64,000 nucleotides of DNA, taken from positions 124,001 through 188,000 of the forward strand of contig NZ_FTNR01000009.1 of the NCBI RefSeq assembly GCF_900156475.1, given 5' to 3'. Source of the DNA: Natronorubrum thiooxidans. Lineage in GTDB: Archaea > Halobacteriota > Halobacteria > Halobacteriales > Natrialbaceae. A model generated the notes under the pieces. The model was not told the DNA's origin. It did no database searches and was given only the letters and a program-made list of their open reading frames with translations. Shown here piece by piece: positions 51,361 to 60,810 of this stretch; position 1 is the first letter of the stretch; every line of letters starts with the position of its first letter. A program made the translations under genes and the position numbers.

Positions 51361-52542
51361 CTACCGATCCCGGTCGACGGTCTCGCCGGGCTGTGTCGTC
51401 GCGCCCGTACTGAGTTTGAGACCGGGCGTCAGACTCGAGTTAATCCCCGTCTTGACCTCGTCGCCGGCGACGACGCCGAACTTCCGCCGGCCCGTCGAGA
51501 CGCGCTCGCCTTTCACGGTGAACTTGATGTCCGCATCGTCGTGGCGCAGATTCGCGACGTTGGTTCCCGCGCCGAGGTTGACGTCCCGGCCGAGGACACT
51601 GTCGCCGACGTAAGAGAGGTGGCTGACCGACGCGCCCGGAGAGAGCACGCTGTTTTTCACCTCGGCGCTGTGGCCGATCTTTGCCCCCTCGTCGACGAGC
51701 GTCGCCCCACGAATGTAGGCGTTCGGCCCGACGGTCGCGCCGGAGCGAATCAGCGCTGGCCCTTCGATGACGACACCGGCTTTTACCGTCGCGCCGTCCT
51801 CGACGACGACAGCTCCCTCGAGCGTCGCGTCGTCGCTGACGTCGCCGTCGATCCGGCCCTCGAGGTCGCTTATTTTCCACTCGTTGGCCTCGAGGAGTTC
51901 CCAGGGGCGGCCGACGTCGAGCCAGCGCTCGAGCGTGACGGGGGTGACGTCGAACTCGTCGATCACGGTCGCGACGACGTCGGTAATCTCGTGTTCACCG
52001 CGCTCGCTCGCGGGGACCTCGAGCCACTGGCGCGCTTTTGCGGGGAAAGCGTACGCACCAGCGTTGGCGAGGTTCGTCGGCGGCTCGGCCGGCTTCTCGA
52101 CGATGCCGGTGACCGAGCTGCCGTCGGTACTGAGCACGCCGTAGTTGCGCGGATCTGCGACTTCGATCGCACAGACGGCGGGACACTGCTCGAACAACTG
52201 GTCGATCGCTGCCGGATCGTAGAGGTTGTCACCGTTCAAGACGGCAAAGGGGCCTTCGATATGGTCTCGAGCGGCGTTGACGGCGTCTGCCGTCCCGGCT
52301 TGCTCGGTCTGGACGGCATACGAAACGGGGACGCCGCGGTACTCCGCGCCGAAGTAGTCGCGGACGGTGTCGGCCTCGTAGCCGATCACGAGGACGACTT
52401 CGTCCGCACCGGCGTCGATCGCCGCGTCGATGGTGTGGGCAACGAGCGGCCGGTCTGCGACCGGCAGCATCGGTTTCGGGACCGAGTCAGAGAGTGGTCG
52501 AATACGTGTGCCCTGGCCCGCGGCAAGGACGACTGCTTTCAT
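51361..52542 (-). CDS. Bifunctional sugar-1-phosphate nucleotidyltransferase / left-handed beta-helix acetyltransferase
   Basis: A 393-residue enzyme of the GlmU type. The N-terminal nucleotidyltransferase (residues 1-230) carries LAAGQGTRIRPLSDSVPKPM and VLNGDNLYD; the C-terminal half (about 240-393) is a left-handed beta-helix made of repeats such as GAVVVEDGATVKAGVVIEGP. It makes activated sugars such as UDP-GlcNAc for surface glycans. The start at 52542 begins exactly at the Rossmann-like motif, so 16 upstream residues are dropped. It is convergent with a zinc-ribbon gene. Confidence 0.9.
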   Translation of the reverse strand: MKAVVLAAGQGTRIRPLSDSVPKPMLPVADRPLVAHTIDAAIDAGADEVVLVIGYEADTVRDYFGAEYRGVPVSYAVQTEQAGTADAVNAARDHIEGPFAVLNGDNLYDPAAIDQLFEQCPAVCAIEVADPRNYGVLSTDGSSVTGIVEKPAEPPTNLANAGAYAFPAKARQWLEVPASERGEHEITDVVATVIDEFDVTPVTLERWLDVGRPWELLEANEWKISDLEGRIDGDVSDDATLEGAVVVEDGATVKAGVVIEGPALIRSGATVGPNAYIRGATLVDEGAKIGHSAEVKNSVLSPGASVSHLSYVGDSVLGRDVNLGAGTNVANLRHDDADIKFTVKGERVSTGRRKFGVVAGDEVKTGINSSLTPGLKLSTGATTQPGETVDRDR

Positions 52543-52711
52543 GTATATGGCCCCTTCCATGAACCATCGGATAAGCGATTCGTTCGTCACCGAGGGTCGG
52601 CTGTCACTGGTCGTGACAGTTCGAAATCGAAACCGTATCGGACGCCAATTCGCTGTCGCGACTGACCGGCATTCGAGTCCGGAGACTCGAGGGAATCAGC
52701 CTTGCTGATCG

Positions 52712-54247
52712 TCAGTCCTCGTTGGTCGTGATATCCGCCGAGAGACCCTGTGCCATCTCGATCTCTTCCGAGTTGTTCATCGTCCACGCCGTCCGTTCCG
52801 TGACGGCTTCGATCGCTTCACGCGCACTCGGATAGCCGTTGCCGGATTTCTTCACGCCGCCGAAGGGCAACTGCACCTCCGCGCCGATACACGGGAGGTT
52901 CGCATACGCCAGTCCGATCTCTGCTCGATCACGGAAGGCGTTGAGCTGGCGGTAGTCCTCCGAGACGATCGCGCCCGCGAGGCCGTATGGCGTGTCGTTG
53001 TGGATCTCGAGGGCGCGGTCGATGTCGCCGTCGTACTCGAGCAACGCAACGTGAGGGCCGAAACACTCCTCTTTCAGACAGCGCAGGTCGGTGTCGTACT
53101 CGATCTCGTAGACGAAGGGGCCGACCCAGTGACCCTCGGCGTGACCCTCGGGAATTTCGTCGGCCTCGAGTTCGAAGCGGTCGACCAGTACCTCGGCACC
53201 CTCCTCGACGGCCAGCTCGTTGTGGCTGCGAATCTTTTTGACGTGGTCGGCCTCGATCGCCGGCCCCATGAACGTCGACTCCTCGAGCGGGTCGCCGACA
53301 GCGATGTCTTCAGCGAGGTCGACAAACCGCTCTTTGAACGCGTCGTAGACGTCGGTGTGGACGATCAGGCGCTCGGAGGAGACACAGCGCTGGCCAGTCG
53401 TCTTGAAACTGGACATGATCGCCGAGTGGACGGCGATGTCGAGATCGGCTTCCTCCGTAACGATGATCCCGTTTTTACCACCCATTTCGCAGGCGGCGAG
53501 TTTGCCGGGTTCGCCACCGACCGTGCCCGCGATTTCGTGGCCGACCTCGGCGGAGCCGGTAAACAAAACGGTGTCGACGCGGCCGTCGTCGGTAATCGCC
53601 GCGCCGGCATCGCCGTAGCCCTGGACCAGGTTGAAGACGCCGTCGGGAATCCCGGCGTCTTCGAACATCTCGGCGATGATCTGGCCACACCACGAGGTTT
53701 GCTCCGCGGGCTTCCAGACGACGGTGTTACCCTCGACCAGGGCGATCGCCATATGCCAGAACGGGATCGCGACCGGGAAGTTCCAGGGTGTGATACAGCC
53801 GATCACGCCCCGGGGCTTCCGGCGCATGTATGCGTCTTTCCCCGCGACTTCGGAGGGAACGACATCGCCGTGAGGGTGGCGGGCGTTGCCCGCGGCCCAC
53901 TCGACCATGTGCCAGGCCTCGGTGACGTCTGCTTTCCCCTCAGAAATCTCTTTGCCACACTCCTTGCTGACGATCTCGCCCAGTTCCTCGTGGCGATCTC
54001 GCAGTTCGTGGTAGATCTCCCAGAGGTACTCCGCCCGATCGATGTATGACAGCGAACGCCACTTTTCGAAGGCGTTCTCGGCAGCCTCGAGGGCCGCGTC
54101 GACGTCGTCCTCGGTTCCGCGCTGGAACGTCGAAAGCGTCTCACCAGTTGCTGGGTTCTCGCTCGCAAAGGTTTCAGAGCCGCTCCCGTCGGTCCACTCG
54201 CCGCCGATGTAGTGGCCAGAGGGCTGTGCTGTCGTGTGCTGGCTCAT
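52712..54247 (-). CDS. Aldehyde dehydrogenase family protein
   Basis: A 511-residue NAD(P)-dependent aldehyde dehydrogenase. The catalytic cysteine is C288 in GQRCVSSERL, the general base E254 in CEMGGKN, N156 in PWNFPVA, and K179 in VVWKPAEQTS. The N-terminal region HYIGGEWTD is typical. The unusual CEMGGKN (most have LELGGK) recalls the aminoadipate-semialdehyde or plant-type subgroup; the substrate is uncertain. It starts with ATG at 54247 and stands next to the nucleotidyltransferase in the same direction with a 169-base gap. Confidence 0.92.
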   Translation of the reverse strand: MSQHTTAQPSGHYIGGEWTDGSGSETFASENPATGETLSTFQRGTEDDVDAALEAAENAFEKWRSLSYIDRAEYLWEIYHELRDRHEELGEIVSKECGKEISEGKADVTEAWHMVEWAAGNARHPHGDVVPSEVAGKDAYMRRKPRGVIGCITPWNFPVAIPFWHMAIALVEGNTVVWKPAEQTSWCGQIIAEMFEDAGIPDGVFNLVQGYGDAGAAITDDGRVDTVLFTGSAEVGHEIAGTVGGEPGKLAACEMGGKNGIIVTEEADLDIAVHSAIMSSFKTTGQRCVSSERLIVHTDVYDAFKERFVDLAEDIAVGDPLEESTFMGPAIEADHVKKIRSHNELAVEEGAEVLVDRFELEADEIPEGHAEGHWVGPFVYEIEYDTDLRCLKEECFGPHVALLEYDGDIDRALEIHNDTPYGLAGAIVSEDYRQLNAFRDRAEIGLAYANLPCIGAEVQLPFGGVKKSGNGYPSAREAIEAVTERTAWTMNNSEEIEMAQGLSADITTNED

Positions 54248-54312
54248 ACCAGATTCCAGGACGAGTATCGTGAAAACCCTGCTGGTGATTCACACGGAAC
54301 ACAACAACGCCG

Positions 54313-55122
54313 TCACGCCTGGCCGACGCCGGCCGCCCGCTCGAGTTCGGTTCGTAACCCGGTCGCATCGAACTCGTGGTCGGGGCGCAGTCGGACGAAA
54401 TCAAGGAACCGTCGCGCCGCGAGCAGTTCGTCGGCGGTGTAGACGTCCGCGGCTGCGCTGACGGCGTCGGGCCCACTGATCCGTGGCTCGAGGACGGCCA
54501 ACGCACAGGCGAGGTCGTAGGCGGTGGTTTCGGCGACGCGGTCGTCGTGGACGTTGGTCGCGTCGATGAAGTAAAATTCGTCGTCACACAGCAGGATATT
54601 TTCGGCCCGCAGATCGCCGTGAGCCATGCCGTGATCGCGCAACGTCGCCAGCATCTCGAATAGCTCCGTCGCCCGCTCGGCGACGAACCAGTCAGGGGCG
54701 TCGTCGAGCGTTCGAAACTCGGGCAGATACTCGAGGACGAGCACACCCAGTCCGTTGACCTCGAAGGCGTCGATTGGGCGTGGCGCGTTGATCCCGATCT
54801 CGCGCATTCGCTCGGTCGCCTCGTACTCGTGTTCGACCATCCCCCGTGGTGTGTCGAACCGACCAAAAAAGCCGCCGGTGCCCGCCGACACCGCGCCGAC
54901 GTTGCGCCCGGTTGTCAACACGGCGTGGACGAGCGCGTTCTGTCTCGAGACGACCTTGACGAACCACTTCTCGTCGATGACACAGGGCGTCGATAGCCAG
55001 TTGTCGGCCGCGAGAAACTCCACACGGACACAGTCGCGGTCGTACCGATCCGCCAGCGTCTGCATAACACGCTCGAGGCGGTCCCATTCGACGGTCCCTC
55101 GTGCGAGCCGGCGGATATCCAT
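54313..55122 (-). CDS. RIO-type serine/threonine kinase-like protein
   Basis: A 269-residue atypical kinase. The nucleotide-binding lysine is likely K56 in KWFVKVV. The catalytic loop is HGDLRAEN at 168-175, and the metal-binding aspartate lies in FIDATN at 185-190. There is no glycine-rich loop of the classic kinase. The family handles ribosome maturation in archaea and eukaryotes, and short RIO-like proteins such as this one are common in haloarchaea. It starts with ATG at 55122 and is divergent from the DUF7544-type membrane protein. Confidence 0.83.
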   Translation of the reverse strand: MDIRRLARGTVEWDRLERVMQTLADRYDRDCVRVEFLAADNWLSTPCVIDEKWFVKVVSRQNALVHAVLTTGRNVGAVSAGTGGFFGRFDTPRGMVEHEYEATERMREIGINAPRPIDAFEVNGLGVLVLEYLPEFRTLDDAPDWFVAERATELFEMLATLRDHGMAHGDLRAENILLCDDEFYFIDATNVHDDRVAETTAYDLACALAVLEPRISGPDAVSAAADVYTADELLAARRFLDFVRLRPDHEFDATGLRTELERAAGVGQA

Positions 55123-55310
55123 ACGTCGGATGTGGGTGCTTGAGGGTTAAATGCGTCCCGAACTGTCGCCACCGAGACGTATCGGCAGCGAGACTACCGA
55201 CTGTGCTTCGTGGGATCGGCCGGACGGGCCGTCCACCCCAACCCACCAGTGGTCGACTGGGTTCGAGAGCAGTATTATTATCAGCAGTGCAACGGAATAT
55301 TCGAGCACGT

Positions 55311-56477
55311 ATGGACGCGATCGACAACCTGAGTGACGCACTCGAGACGACGCGAACCCTCTTGACACCGATCCAGGTCGGGCTGTGGGTCAAGCTCGCG
55401 ATCGTCGTCTTCTTCGTGAGTTCACTCGGTCTGGGTGGCCCGACGGTGCCGGGCGGTGACGTCGGGACGTTCGCCGACGAGCCGACGATCGACGACACGG
55501 CGGAACTCGAAGACGAGATCCCGGTTGAAGAACTCGTACTTGGGCTGCTCATTATTGGGGGCCTCGCGCTGGTGTTCTGGTTGCTGTATACGGTCATCGG
55601 CGCGGTCATGGAGTTCGTCTTTATTGAATCGCTCCGCTCGAGTGAGGTTCATATCCGACGGTATTTTTCGGCGAACCTCGGTAACGGGCTCCGGCTGGTC
55701 GTCTTTCAACTGGGGGTGATACTCATCGCCGGAGCCGTAGCGAGTGCACCCGCTGCACTCGTCTTCGTGCTGGGTGATTTCGGCGATATTTCGGCCGGGC
55801 TGATCGCGTTGTATATTCTGTATGGACTCGGCGTGTTCCTCGTCTACTCGCTTATCCAGCGCTTTACCAGCGCGTTCGTCGTCCCGATCATGTTACAGGA
55901 AGACCGCGGCGTGCTCAGCGCCTGGCGTCGGTTCTGGCCGACGGTGACGGCCAATTGGACGGAGTACGTCGTCTACCTCGTGCTGGTGTGGGTCCTTTCG
56001 ATCGCGGTCGCGATCGCCGCCTGGTTCGTCATCGCATTCGGTGTTCTGGCACTGCTGATCCCGTTCGGAATCGTCATCGTCCTGTTGGTGCTCGCCGGGG
56101 AGATCGGCCTGTTTCTGGCGATCCCCGTCGGCCTGCTGGCAGTCGTGAGCATTCTACTGTTCATCTCGCTCGTCTGGACGCCGATCGCGACTTACTTCCA
56201 GTACTACGCGCTGTTGTTGTTGGGCGATACGAACGGCGAGCTGGACCTCATTCCCGAGCAGCGAGCAGCGGTGCGATCCGACGGCGGCAACCTGTCGGAC
56301 CACGATGATGGCACTGGCGACGGTGACTCCTGGGACGACACAAGTACCACGGACGACTCGTGGGATGATGAAAACGATTCGTGGGACGACGAGGACGATC
56401 CGTGGAATAGCGACTCGAGTCGGTGGGACGACACGGACGAAGAAAGCGATGATCGCGACGAGAACCGGGGCTGGTAG
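55311..56477 (+). CDS. Large haloarchaeal membrane protein with acidic tryptophan-rich tail
   Basis: A 388-residue protein with about six membrane spans and the segment FIESLRSSEVHIRRYFSANLGNGL near residue 105, which resembles the glycerophosphodiester phosphodiesterase membrane-domain-like group. The C-terminal 70 residues are low-complexity with repeated SWDDE-type units (DDSWDDE, DSWDDEDDP, RWDDTDEE). The ATG at 55311 is preceded by the AT-rich AGTATTATTATC promoter; the frame upstream is not conserved. The stop codon abuts that of the convergent lipoprotein gene with no bases between. Confidence 0.78.
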   Translation: MDAIDNLSDALETTRTLLTPIQVGLWVKLAIVVFFVSSLGLGGPTVPGGDVGTFADEPTIDDTAELEDEIPVEELVLGLLIIGGLALVFWLLYTVIGAVMEFVFIESLRSSEVHIRRYFSANLGNGLRLVVFQLGVILIAGAVASAPAALVFVLGDFGDISAGLIALYILYGLGVFLVYSLIQRFTSAFVVPIMLQEDRGVLSAWRRFWPTVTANWTEYVVYLVLVWVLSIAVAIAAWFVIAFGVLALLIPFGIVIVLLVLAGEIGLFLAIPVGLLAVVSILLFISLVWTPIATYFQYYALLLLGDTNGELDLIPEQRAAVRSDGGNLSDHDDGTGDGDSWDDTSTTDDSWDDENDSWDDEDDPWNSDSSRWDDTDEESDDRDENRGW

Positions 56478-57299
56478 CTACTCGAGGCCGCTGAGCAGGC
56501 CATCGTCACCATCGCTGTCATCGCTACCGTCACCGTCGTCGCCATCGCTGTCGTCACCGTCGTCCGTCTCGGCTCCGTCGCCGCCCTCACCGTCTTCGGT
56601 ATCGCCTCCGTCGCTGGTGTCCTCGTCGTCTTCGGCACTCGAGTCGGCGTCGTCCGCATCGATGTCCGTGGTGACGCCCTCCATCAGGTCGATGATGTTG
56701 TCTTCTTCCATACTGCGGACTCGCTGAGGGTAGACCCCGATCGTCACGAGCAAATCATCGCCCGCCTCGACGGCCTCGCTAACGTGGAGATCGACCTCGA
56801 GGGGGTGGCCGCTGAACGTCGCATCGGCGCTGAACCGCGATCGAGTCGTCGTTTGCTCGAGGATCGTGATCTCTGCGTCTTCCTCGCGGGTGATATTTGA
56901 GATGTCGTCGTAGCTGTCCTCGACGAGGTCGACGAGTTCGTCGGCGTCCATCTCTTCGACGGGATTGAAGTTCCGGCCAGCCACGCCGATCTGGGGGGTC
57001 GTCAACACCATGAAAACGGCGCTGCGATGGCGACCGAGTGGCTCTATGTCGATCGCCTTCTCGTGTTCGGTCAGCGCGTTCGTAACGACGACCGTCTCCG
57101 AGAGCGAGCTGACACCGACGTCTTCTTCGACGACGATCGGTTCGATACCGGTCTGGTCGTAGCCCGTCTCCGACCGGACGCTCGCATCGACACCGGCAGG
57201 TGACGATTCGTGTTCGGCCATGCCGACGGCACCCAAACAGCCCGAAAGGGCCGTGAGGCCGAGCCCGCCGAGTCCACCGAGCACCATTCTGCGTTTCAT
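56478..57299 (-). CDS. DUF6517-like lipoprotein with acidic low-complexity tail
   Basis: A 273-residue exported lipoprotein. The N-terminus MKRRMVLGGLGG has the paired arginines of a Tat-type signal and the lipobox ALSGC at residues 17-21. The middle segments VFMVLTTPQIGVAGRNFNPVEEM and FSADATFSGHPLEVDLHV mark the family, whose function is unknown. The C-terminal ~60 residues are nearly all Asp, Ser, Gly and Glu. Its stop codon is directly next to that of the convergent membrane gene (TAG/CTA), making a shared 6-base palindrome. Confidence 0.8.
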   Translation of the reverse strand: MKRRMVLGGLGGLGLTALSGCLGAVGMAEHESSPAGVDASVRSETGYDQTGIEPIVVEEDVGVSSLSETVVVTNALTEHEKAIDIEPLGRHRSAVFMVLTTPQIGVAGRNFNPVEEMDADELVDLVEDSYDDISNITREEDAEITILEQTTTRSRFSADATFSGHPLEVDLHVSEAVEAGDDLLVTIGVYPQRVRSMEEDNIIDLMEGVTTDIDADDADSSAEDDEDTSDGGDTEDGEGGDGAETDDGDDSDGDDGDGSDDSDGDDGLLSGLE

Positions 57300-57409
57300 T
57301 TCCGATGTGGTCGGTACTGGTTTTATAAATGTTTGTTGTTTCTGCGAGGGTGTGTTGGGTCGTCAAAACGTGTGTCACTATCACACGCTCTTCGAACACC
57401 ACCGAGCGC

Positions 57410-57910
57410 TTAGCGCCGAAAGAGACCGCGAATATCCGATTCAAGAGAAAACTCGTGGTTGCGATTGGACCGCTGGCGATACAGTTGCGTCAGGTACAAA
57501 ACGATAACATATCCGACAGCAGAGAGTCCGACAGCGAGAATGGCGTTGCCCAACAGCAGTTGTTGGATCCCAATCCGCGCAGACTCGGTCATCGTCACAT
57601 CGTGTGAGCGAACCGGGTTCGTTCCCAGCAAGAGCGCACCGACCTGAAAACTCGCGAGATAGACCGCCGGTTTGACGACGGGATTGAGGACCACGACGGC
57701 GGCGAAGATAGCTGGCTTACTGATCCACGACCACAGCGAGATGAACACGAAAAACAGACCGACACCGACACCACCGGTCGGAAGTGCAGTAATAAAGATT
57801 CCAATCGCAAAGCTCATAGCGACCTGCCGTGGCGTCCGATCCTCACGGAACGCAGCGAGGAGTTTTCGACGGACTCGATCCCGATATCGAGCAAGTCGTC
57901 TCCCTACCAT
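57410..57910 (-). CDS. DUF2062-family membrane protein
   Basis: A 166-residue protein with three to four membrane spans: a basic N-terminus, FREDRTPRQVAMSFAIGIF, the family loop LPTGGVGVGLFFVF, then KPAIFAAVVVLNPVVKPAVY and a last span near 118-140. DUF2062 proteins are often linked to glycan or lipid transfer enzymes; the activity is not known. The ATG at 57910 is directly in front of the basic segment. It stands alone on the minus strand upstream of the lipoprotein gene. Confidence 0.88.
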   Translation of the reverse strand: MVGRRLARYRDRVRRKLLAAFREDRTPRQVAMSFAIGIFITALPTGGVGVGLFFVFISLWSWISKPAIFAAVVVLNPVVKPAVYLASFQVGALLLGTNPVRSHDVTMTESARIGIQQLLLGNAILAVGLSAVGYVIVLYLTQLYRQRSNRNHEFSLESDIRGLFRR

Positions 57911-58045
57911 TCACTCTACCCGCCAACAAGCAAGGGCCGGGGAAAAAGATGTCGAGTTCTCGAGTATATTATCACTCAGCGATGATATCGACACGCGGAG
58001 ACGGCGCTGCGAATCGATACCGGTCGGCGGTGAGTCACCAGCGTA

Positions 58046-59302
58046 TCAGGGGAACGAGCCGGCTTCCTCGAAGGCGTTGGCGACTCGGCCGATCGCCACC
58101 ACGTACGCCGCGGTCCGTGGGTTGTCGATGTCGTGTGTCTCGAGCGTCTCGACGAGGGCGTCGAAGGCATCGACGATGAGCGCCTCGAGTTCCTCGTTGA
58201 CTCGCTTTTCGGTCCAAGTGAAGCGCTGGCGGTTCTGGACCCACTCGAAGTAGCTCACGGTCACGCCGCCGGCGTTAGCGAGGATGTCCGGAATCACAAA
58301 GACGTCTTTCTCCGCGAGGATCGCATCGGCATCGGGGGTCAGCGGCCCGTTTGCGGCCTCGGAGATGACGTCGGCCGTGACGTCTTCGGCGAGTTCGGCG
58401 TCGATCGCGTTCTCGAGAGCAGCGGGAATCAGCAGATCGACGTCCATCGTCAGGATATCCTCGTTGGTCACTTCCTCTGTTGCCTCTTCGTAGCCGACGA
58501 TGCTGCCGGTCTCGTTTTTGTGGTCTTTGGCCGCGACCGGATCGAACCCGTCAGGGTTGTAGATGCCACCACTCGAGTCACTGGCCGCGACGACCGTCGC
58601 GCCCATCTCGTCGATCAGTTTGGCAGCGATCCAGCCGGCGTTCCCGTAGCCCTGCACGGCGACGGTTGCCCCCTCAAGGTCTTTGTCGAGATAGTCGAAC
58701 GCCTCGCGGGCGGCGAGCACCGTCGATCGGCCGGTTGCCTCGACGCGGCCCTCACTGCCACCGCTGGCGATGTTTTTACCGGTGATGACACCCGGCTCGG
58801 TGGTGTTCTCTAAGGTCTCGTAGGTGTCTTTGATCCAGTTCATCTCCCGCTGGCCCGTGTTCACGTCGGGTGCGGGAATGTCGCGGTCCACGCCGATCAT
58901 CGGGCGCAGTTCCTTTGCGAACGCACGGGTGACACGCTCGAGTTCGGACTCGGAGTACTCGTCGGGATTGATGATGATCCCGCCTTTACCGCCACCGTAC
59001 GGAATGCCGACCGTGGCACACTTATAGACCATCCAGCCCGACAGCGCCTTCACTTCGTCACGGGAAACCTGTGGGTGGTAGCGAATACCGCCTTTATACG
59101 GGCCGCGATCCCCGTTGAACTGCGACCGGAACGCCTTGAATCGCTCGAGGTCACCGTCGTCACGCTCGATCGTAAGGTTGGTTTCGAGGACCCGTTCCGG
59201 GTGTTTGAGCCGCTCGATCACGTCGTCGCCGATCTCGAGATGGACAGCAGCCTCGTCGATCTGAGACTGGAGACTTTCGAACGGGTTTGCTTCGCCTGAC
59301 AT
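58046..59302 (-). CDS. gdhA: Glutamate dehydrogenase, copy 1
   Basis: A 418-residue glutamate dehydrogenase that interconverts glutamate and 2-oxoglutarate plus ammonium. The substrate-binding region [18 protein letters not shown] starts near residue 57, the catalytic-lysine motif [13 protein letters not shown] near 100, and the cofactor-binding [12 protein letters not shown] near 218. Length and motifs are normal. The ATG at 59302 is followed by the family N-terminus. A second, clearly different copy lies at the right end of the window; the promoter region to the right is AT-rich. Confidence 0.95.
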   Translation of the reverse strand: MSGEANPFESLQSQIDEAAVHLEIGDDVIERLKHPERVLETNLTIERDDGDLERFKAFRSQFNGDRGPYKGGIRYHPQVSRDEVKALSGWMVYKCATVGIPYGGGKGGIIINPDEYSESELERVTRAFAKELRPMIGVDRDIPAPDVNTGQREMNWIKDTYETLENTTEPGVITGKNIASGGSEGRVEATGRSTVLAAREAFDYLDKDLEGATVAVQGYGNAGWIAAKLIDEMGATVVAASDSSGGIYNPDGFDPVAAKDHKNETGSIVGYEEATEEVTNEDILTMDVDLLIPAALENAIDAELAEDVTADVISEAANGPLTPDADAILAEKDVFVIPDILANAGGVTVSYFEWVQNRQRFTWTEKRVNEELEALIVDAFDALVETLETHDIDNPRTAAYVVAIGRVANAFEEAGSFP

Positions 59303-59554
59303 TGAGTGTCCCTTCCAAGGAAACCAAAATAAACGTGACGAATGCTATTCATAGTGCATAATATTCAATATAAGGTATCCGGATGTAATTATATTTTACC
59401 CGATCGTTGGCCAGAATTCAGCCGAGAGCGGTATCGGTGTCGCTGACCGTCACTGCACACCCATCCACGCCAGCCCTGCGATGGGTGTGTCCATCGGTTC
59501 CGCTGTTACTGTTACTCGGCTACCAATTCCAGCGACGACTCGAACTGAAATCGT
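59303..59554. promoter_or_regulatory. Gap between gdhA and the CitE-like gene
   Basis: About 250 bases, AT-rich from 59320 to 59400, then ordinary composition. The gdhA promoter (minus strand) is likely in AATAAACGTGACGAATG or TAATATTCAATATAAGG around 59330-59380. No gene is supported in the right half. Confidence 0.4.
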
Positions 59555-60433
59555 TCACTGACGATTCGCAGGCCATTGCTCCGCTGCAACAGCCCGTGAG
59601 CGGATTCGCTCGGCCTGTGCAATCAACGGCGCATCGATCATCTCACCGTCGACTTCGAAGACACCCCGTTCCTCGGCGTCCGCGCTCCGTTTGGCCTCGA
59701 GGACGGTGCGAGCCCACTCGCGGTCCTCGTCCGTCGGCGTAAACGCCTCATTGATTGGCTCGACCTGTGTCGGATGGATCGCCAGTTTGCCGTCGTAACC
59801 CAGTTGGACCGAAAACGCGGAATCTTTGCGTAGCTGGGCGTCGTCACCGAAATCAGTAACAAGCGTGTCGATCGCCGTACAGTCGTGTGCGCCAGCAGCG
59901 AGGACGATGCGTTCACGCGCGTAGAGGACTTCGGTTCCCTCGGCAGTGCGGGTTGCGCCGAGGTCCGCCGAGAGATCTTCTGCACCGAAGACGAGTGCAT
60001 CAGTCGCCGGAACGGCAGCAATCGCCGGTGCAGCGAGTACCCCTGCCGCACTCTCGAGCAGCGCGAACACGGGGAGTGAGACGTCATACCTCGCGAGTTC
60101 GTCTACGAGCCCCTCGATATCTCCGGGCGAGTCGACTTTCGGCAGCATTACGCTATCGAACCGTAGCTCGTCATGCTCGGCAGTCTGAAACAGCGCCTCG
60201 AGGTCTGCCGTCACAGCCGACTCGGTCGCGTTAACGCGGACACAGACCTCACAGTCCGGATCGAACGCCGGATCGGCGAGGACCGCTCGAACCGTTTCGC
60301 GTGCATCGGCTTTGCGCCCGGGAGCGACCGCGTCCTCGAGATCGAAGACGATCACATCTGCCCCCGCAGTGGGCGACTTGCGCAGCATTTCAGGTCGATC
60401 CCCCGGCGTGAACATGACACTTCTCCGTCCCAT
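59555..60433 (-). CDS. CitE-like lyase/thioesterase (HpcH/HpaI aldolase family)
   Basis: A 292-residue CitE-like enzyme. Metal and CoA-site segments are visible: LFTPGDRPEM-type start (VMFTPGDRPEMLRKSP), DVIVFDLEDAV, VCVRVNATES, MLPKVDSPGD, ALLESAAGVLAA and FGAEDLSADLG. In haloarchaea two such proteins act in the methylaspartate cycle as beta-methylmalyl-CoA lyase and malyl-CoA thioesterase. Its closeness to two glutamate dehydrogenases is suggestive but not proof. The start at 60433 begins MGRRSVMF; the longer frame would run through the origin repeats and is rejected. Confidence 0.85.
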   Translation of the reverse strand: MGRRSVMFTPGDRPEMLRKSPTAGADVIVFDLEDAVAPGRKADARETVRAVLADPAFDPDCEVCVRVNATESAVTADLEALFQTAEHDELRFDSVMLPKVDSPGDIEGLVDELARYDVSLPVFALLESAAGVLAAPAIAAVPATDALVFGAEDLSADLGATRTAEGTEVLYARERIVLAAGAHDCTAIDTLVTDFGDDAQLRKDSAFSVQLGYDGKLAIHPTQVEPINEAFTPTDEDREWARTVLEAKRSADAEERGVFEVDGEMIDAPLIAQAERIRSRAVAAEQWPANRQ

Positions 60434-60504
60434 ACGGTGTGTCTGTATTCCACACGCAAAGAAATATGCCCACCATCGGTCGATGAAACGCGTTTGGATG
60501 CCAG

Positions 60505-60526
60505 ACACCCCTCGTTCAGAGTGAAA
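60505..60526 (-). repeat. Origin recognition box ORB1
   Basis: On the minus strand this reads TTTCACTCTGAACGAGGGG followed by TGT, identical to ORB3 and ORB4. Haloarchaeal origin boxes carry such a dyad core followed by a G-string and are bound by Orc1/Cdc6. It is exactly 100 bases from ORB2. Confidence 0.85.
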
Positions 60527-60544
60527 GGCTGTTCGATTCAATCT

Positions 60545-60589
60545 CGTGGGTAGGCACCAGGCGTTTGATTTGGTCCCGTGGGGAGGCAC
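60545..60589 (+). repeat. 13-base direct repeats between ORB1 and ORB2
   Basis: CGTGGGTAGGCAC (60545-60557) and CGTGGGGAGGCAC (60577-60589) match in 12 of 13 bases and are 32 bases apart. A related CGTGGGGGTCG follows near 60668. The role is unknown; they are G-rich like the ORB tails. Confidence 0.5.
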
Positions 60590-60604
60590 TAATTTGACGA
60601 GGAG

Positions 60605-60626
60605 AGACCCGTCGTTCAGAGTGAAA
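60605..60626 (-). repeat. Origin recognition box ORB2 (variant)
   Basis: Same orientation as ORB1, with two changes in the G-string side (GACGGGTCT instead of GAGGGGTGT); the core TTTCACTCTGAACGA is unchanged. It is exactly 100 bases from both ORB1 and ORB3. Confidence 0.8.
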
Positions 60627-60704
60627 TAATCGTCGTGGAGCCCGTCGGACGCCGGAGCATCGATTTTCGTGGGGGTCGTACCGAGAGCTGAGTGCCGGAC
60701 CCCC

Positions 60705-60726
60705 ACACCCCTCGTTCAGAGTGAAA
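60705..60726 (-). repeat. Origin recognition box ORB3
   Basis: Identical to ORB1 over 22 bases, followed on the minus strand by GGGGG, giving a full G-string. A degenerate opposite-facing half-site with GAGGGGTGGGGGTGTGG follows at about 60737-60753. It forms the left border of the unwinding region. Confidence 0.85.
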
Positions 60727-60810
60727 GGCGCTCACAGAGGGGTGGGGGTGTGGAGCGGGATAGGGGCATCGTGACATGTGAGTCAAACAGACGTGCAGTG
60801 ACTCGAGAAC

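Noticed and set aside
60434-60706. N-terminal extension of the CitE-like protein into the origin
   Set aside because: The frame passes through ORB1 and ORB2, and the translated peptide contains the repeat sequence; the family start is at 60433.
60505-60726. Evenly spaced repeats as a CRISPR array
   Set aside because: Only three copies, 22-base units with 78-base unlike spacers, and the same sequence recurs inverted at 61107 and 62703 next to orc1/cdc6; ORB identity explains it.
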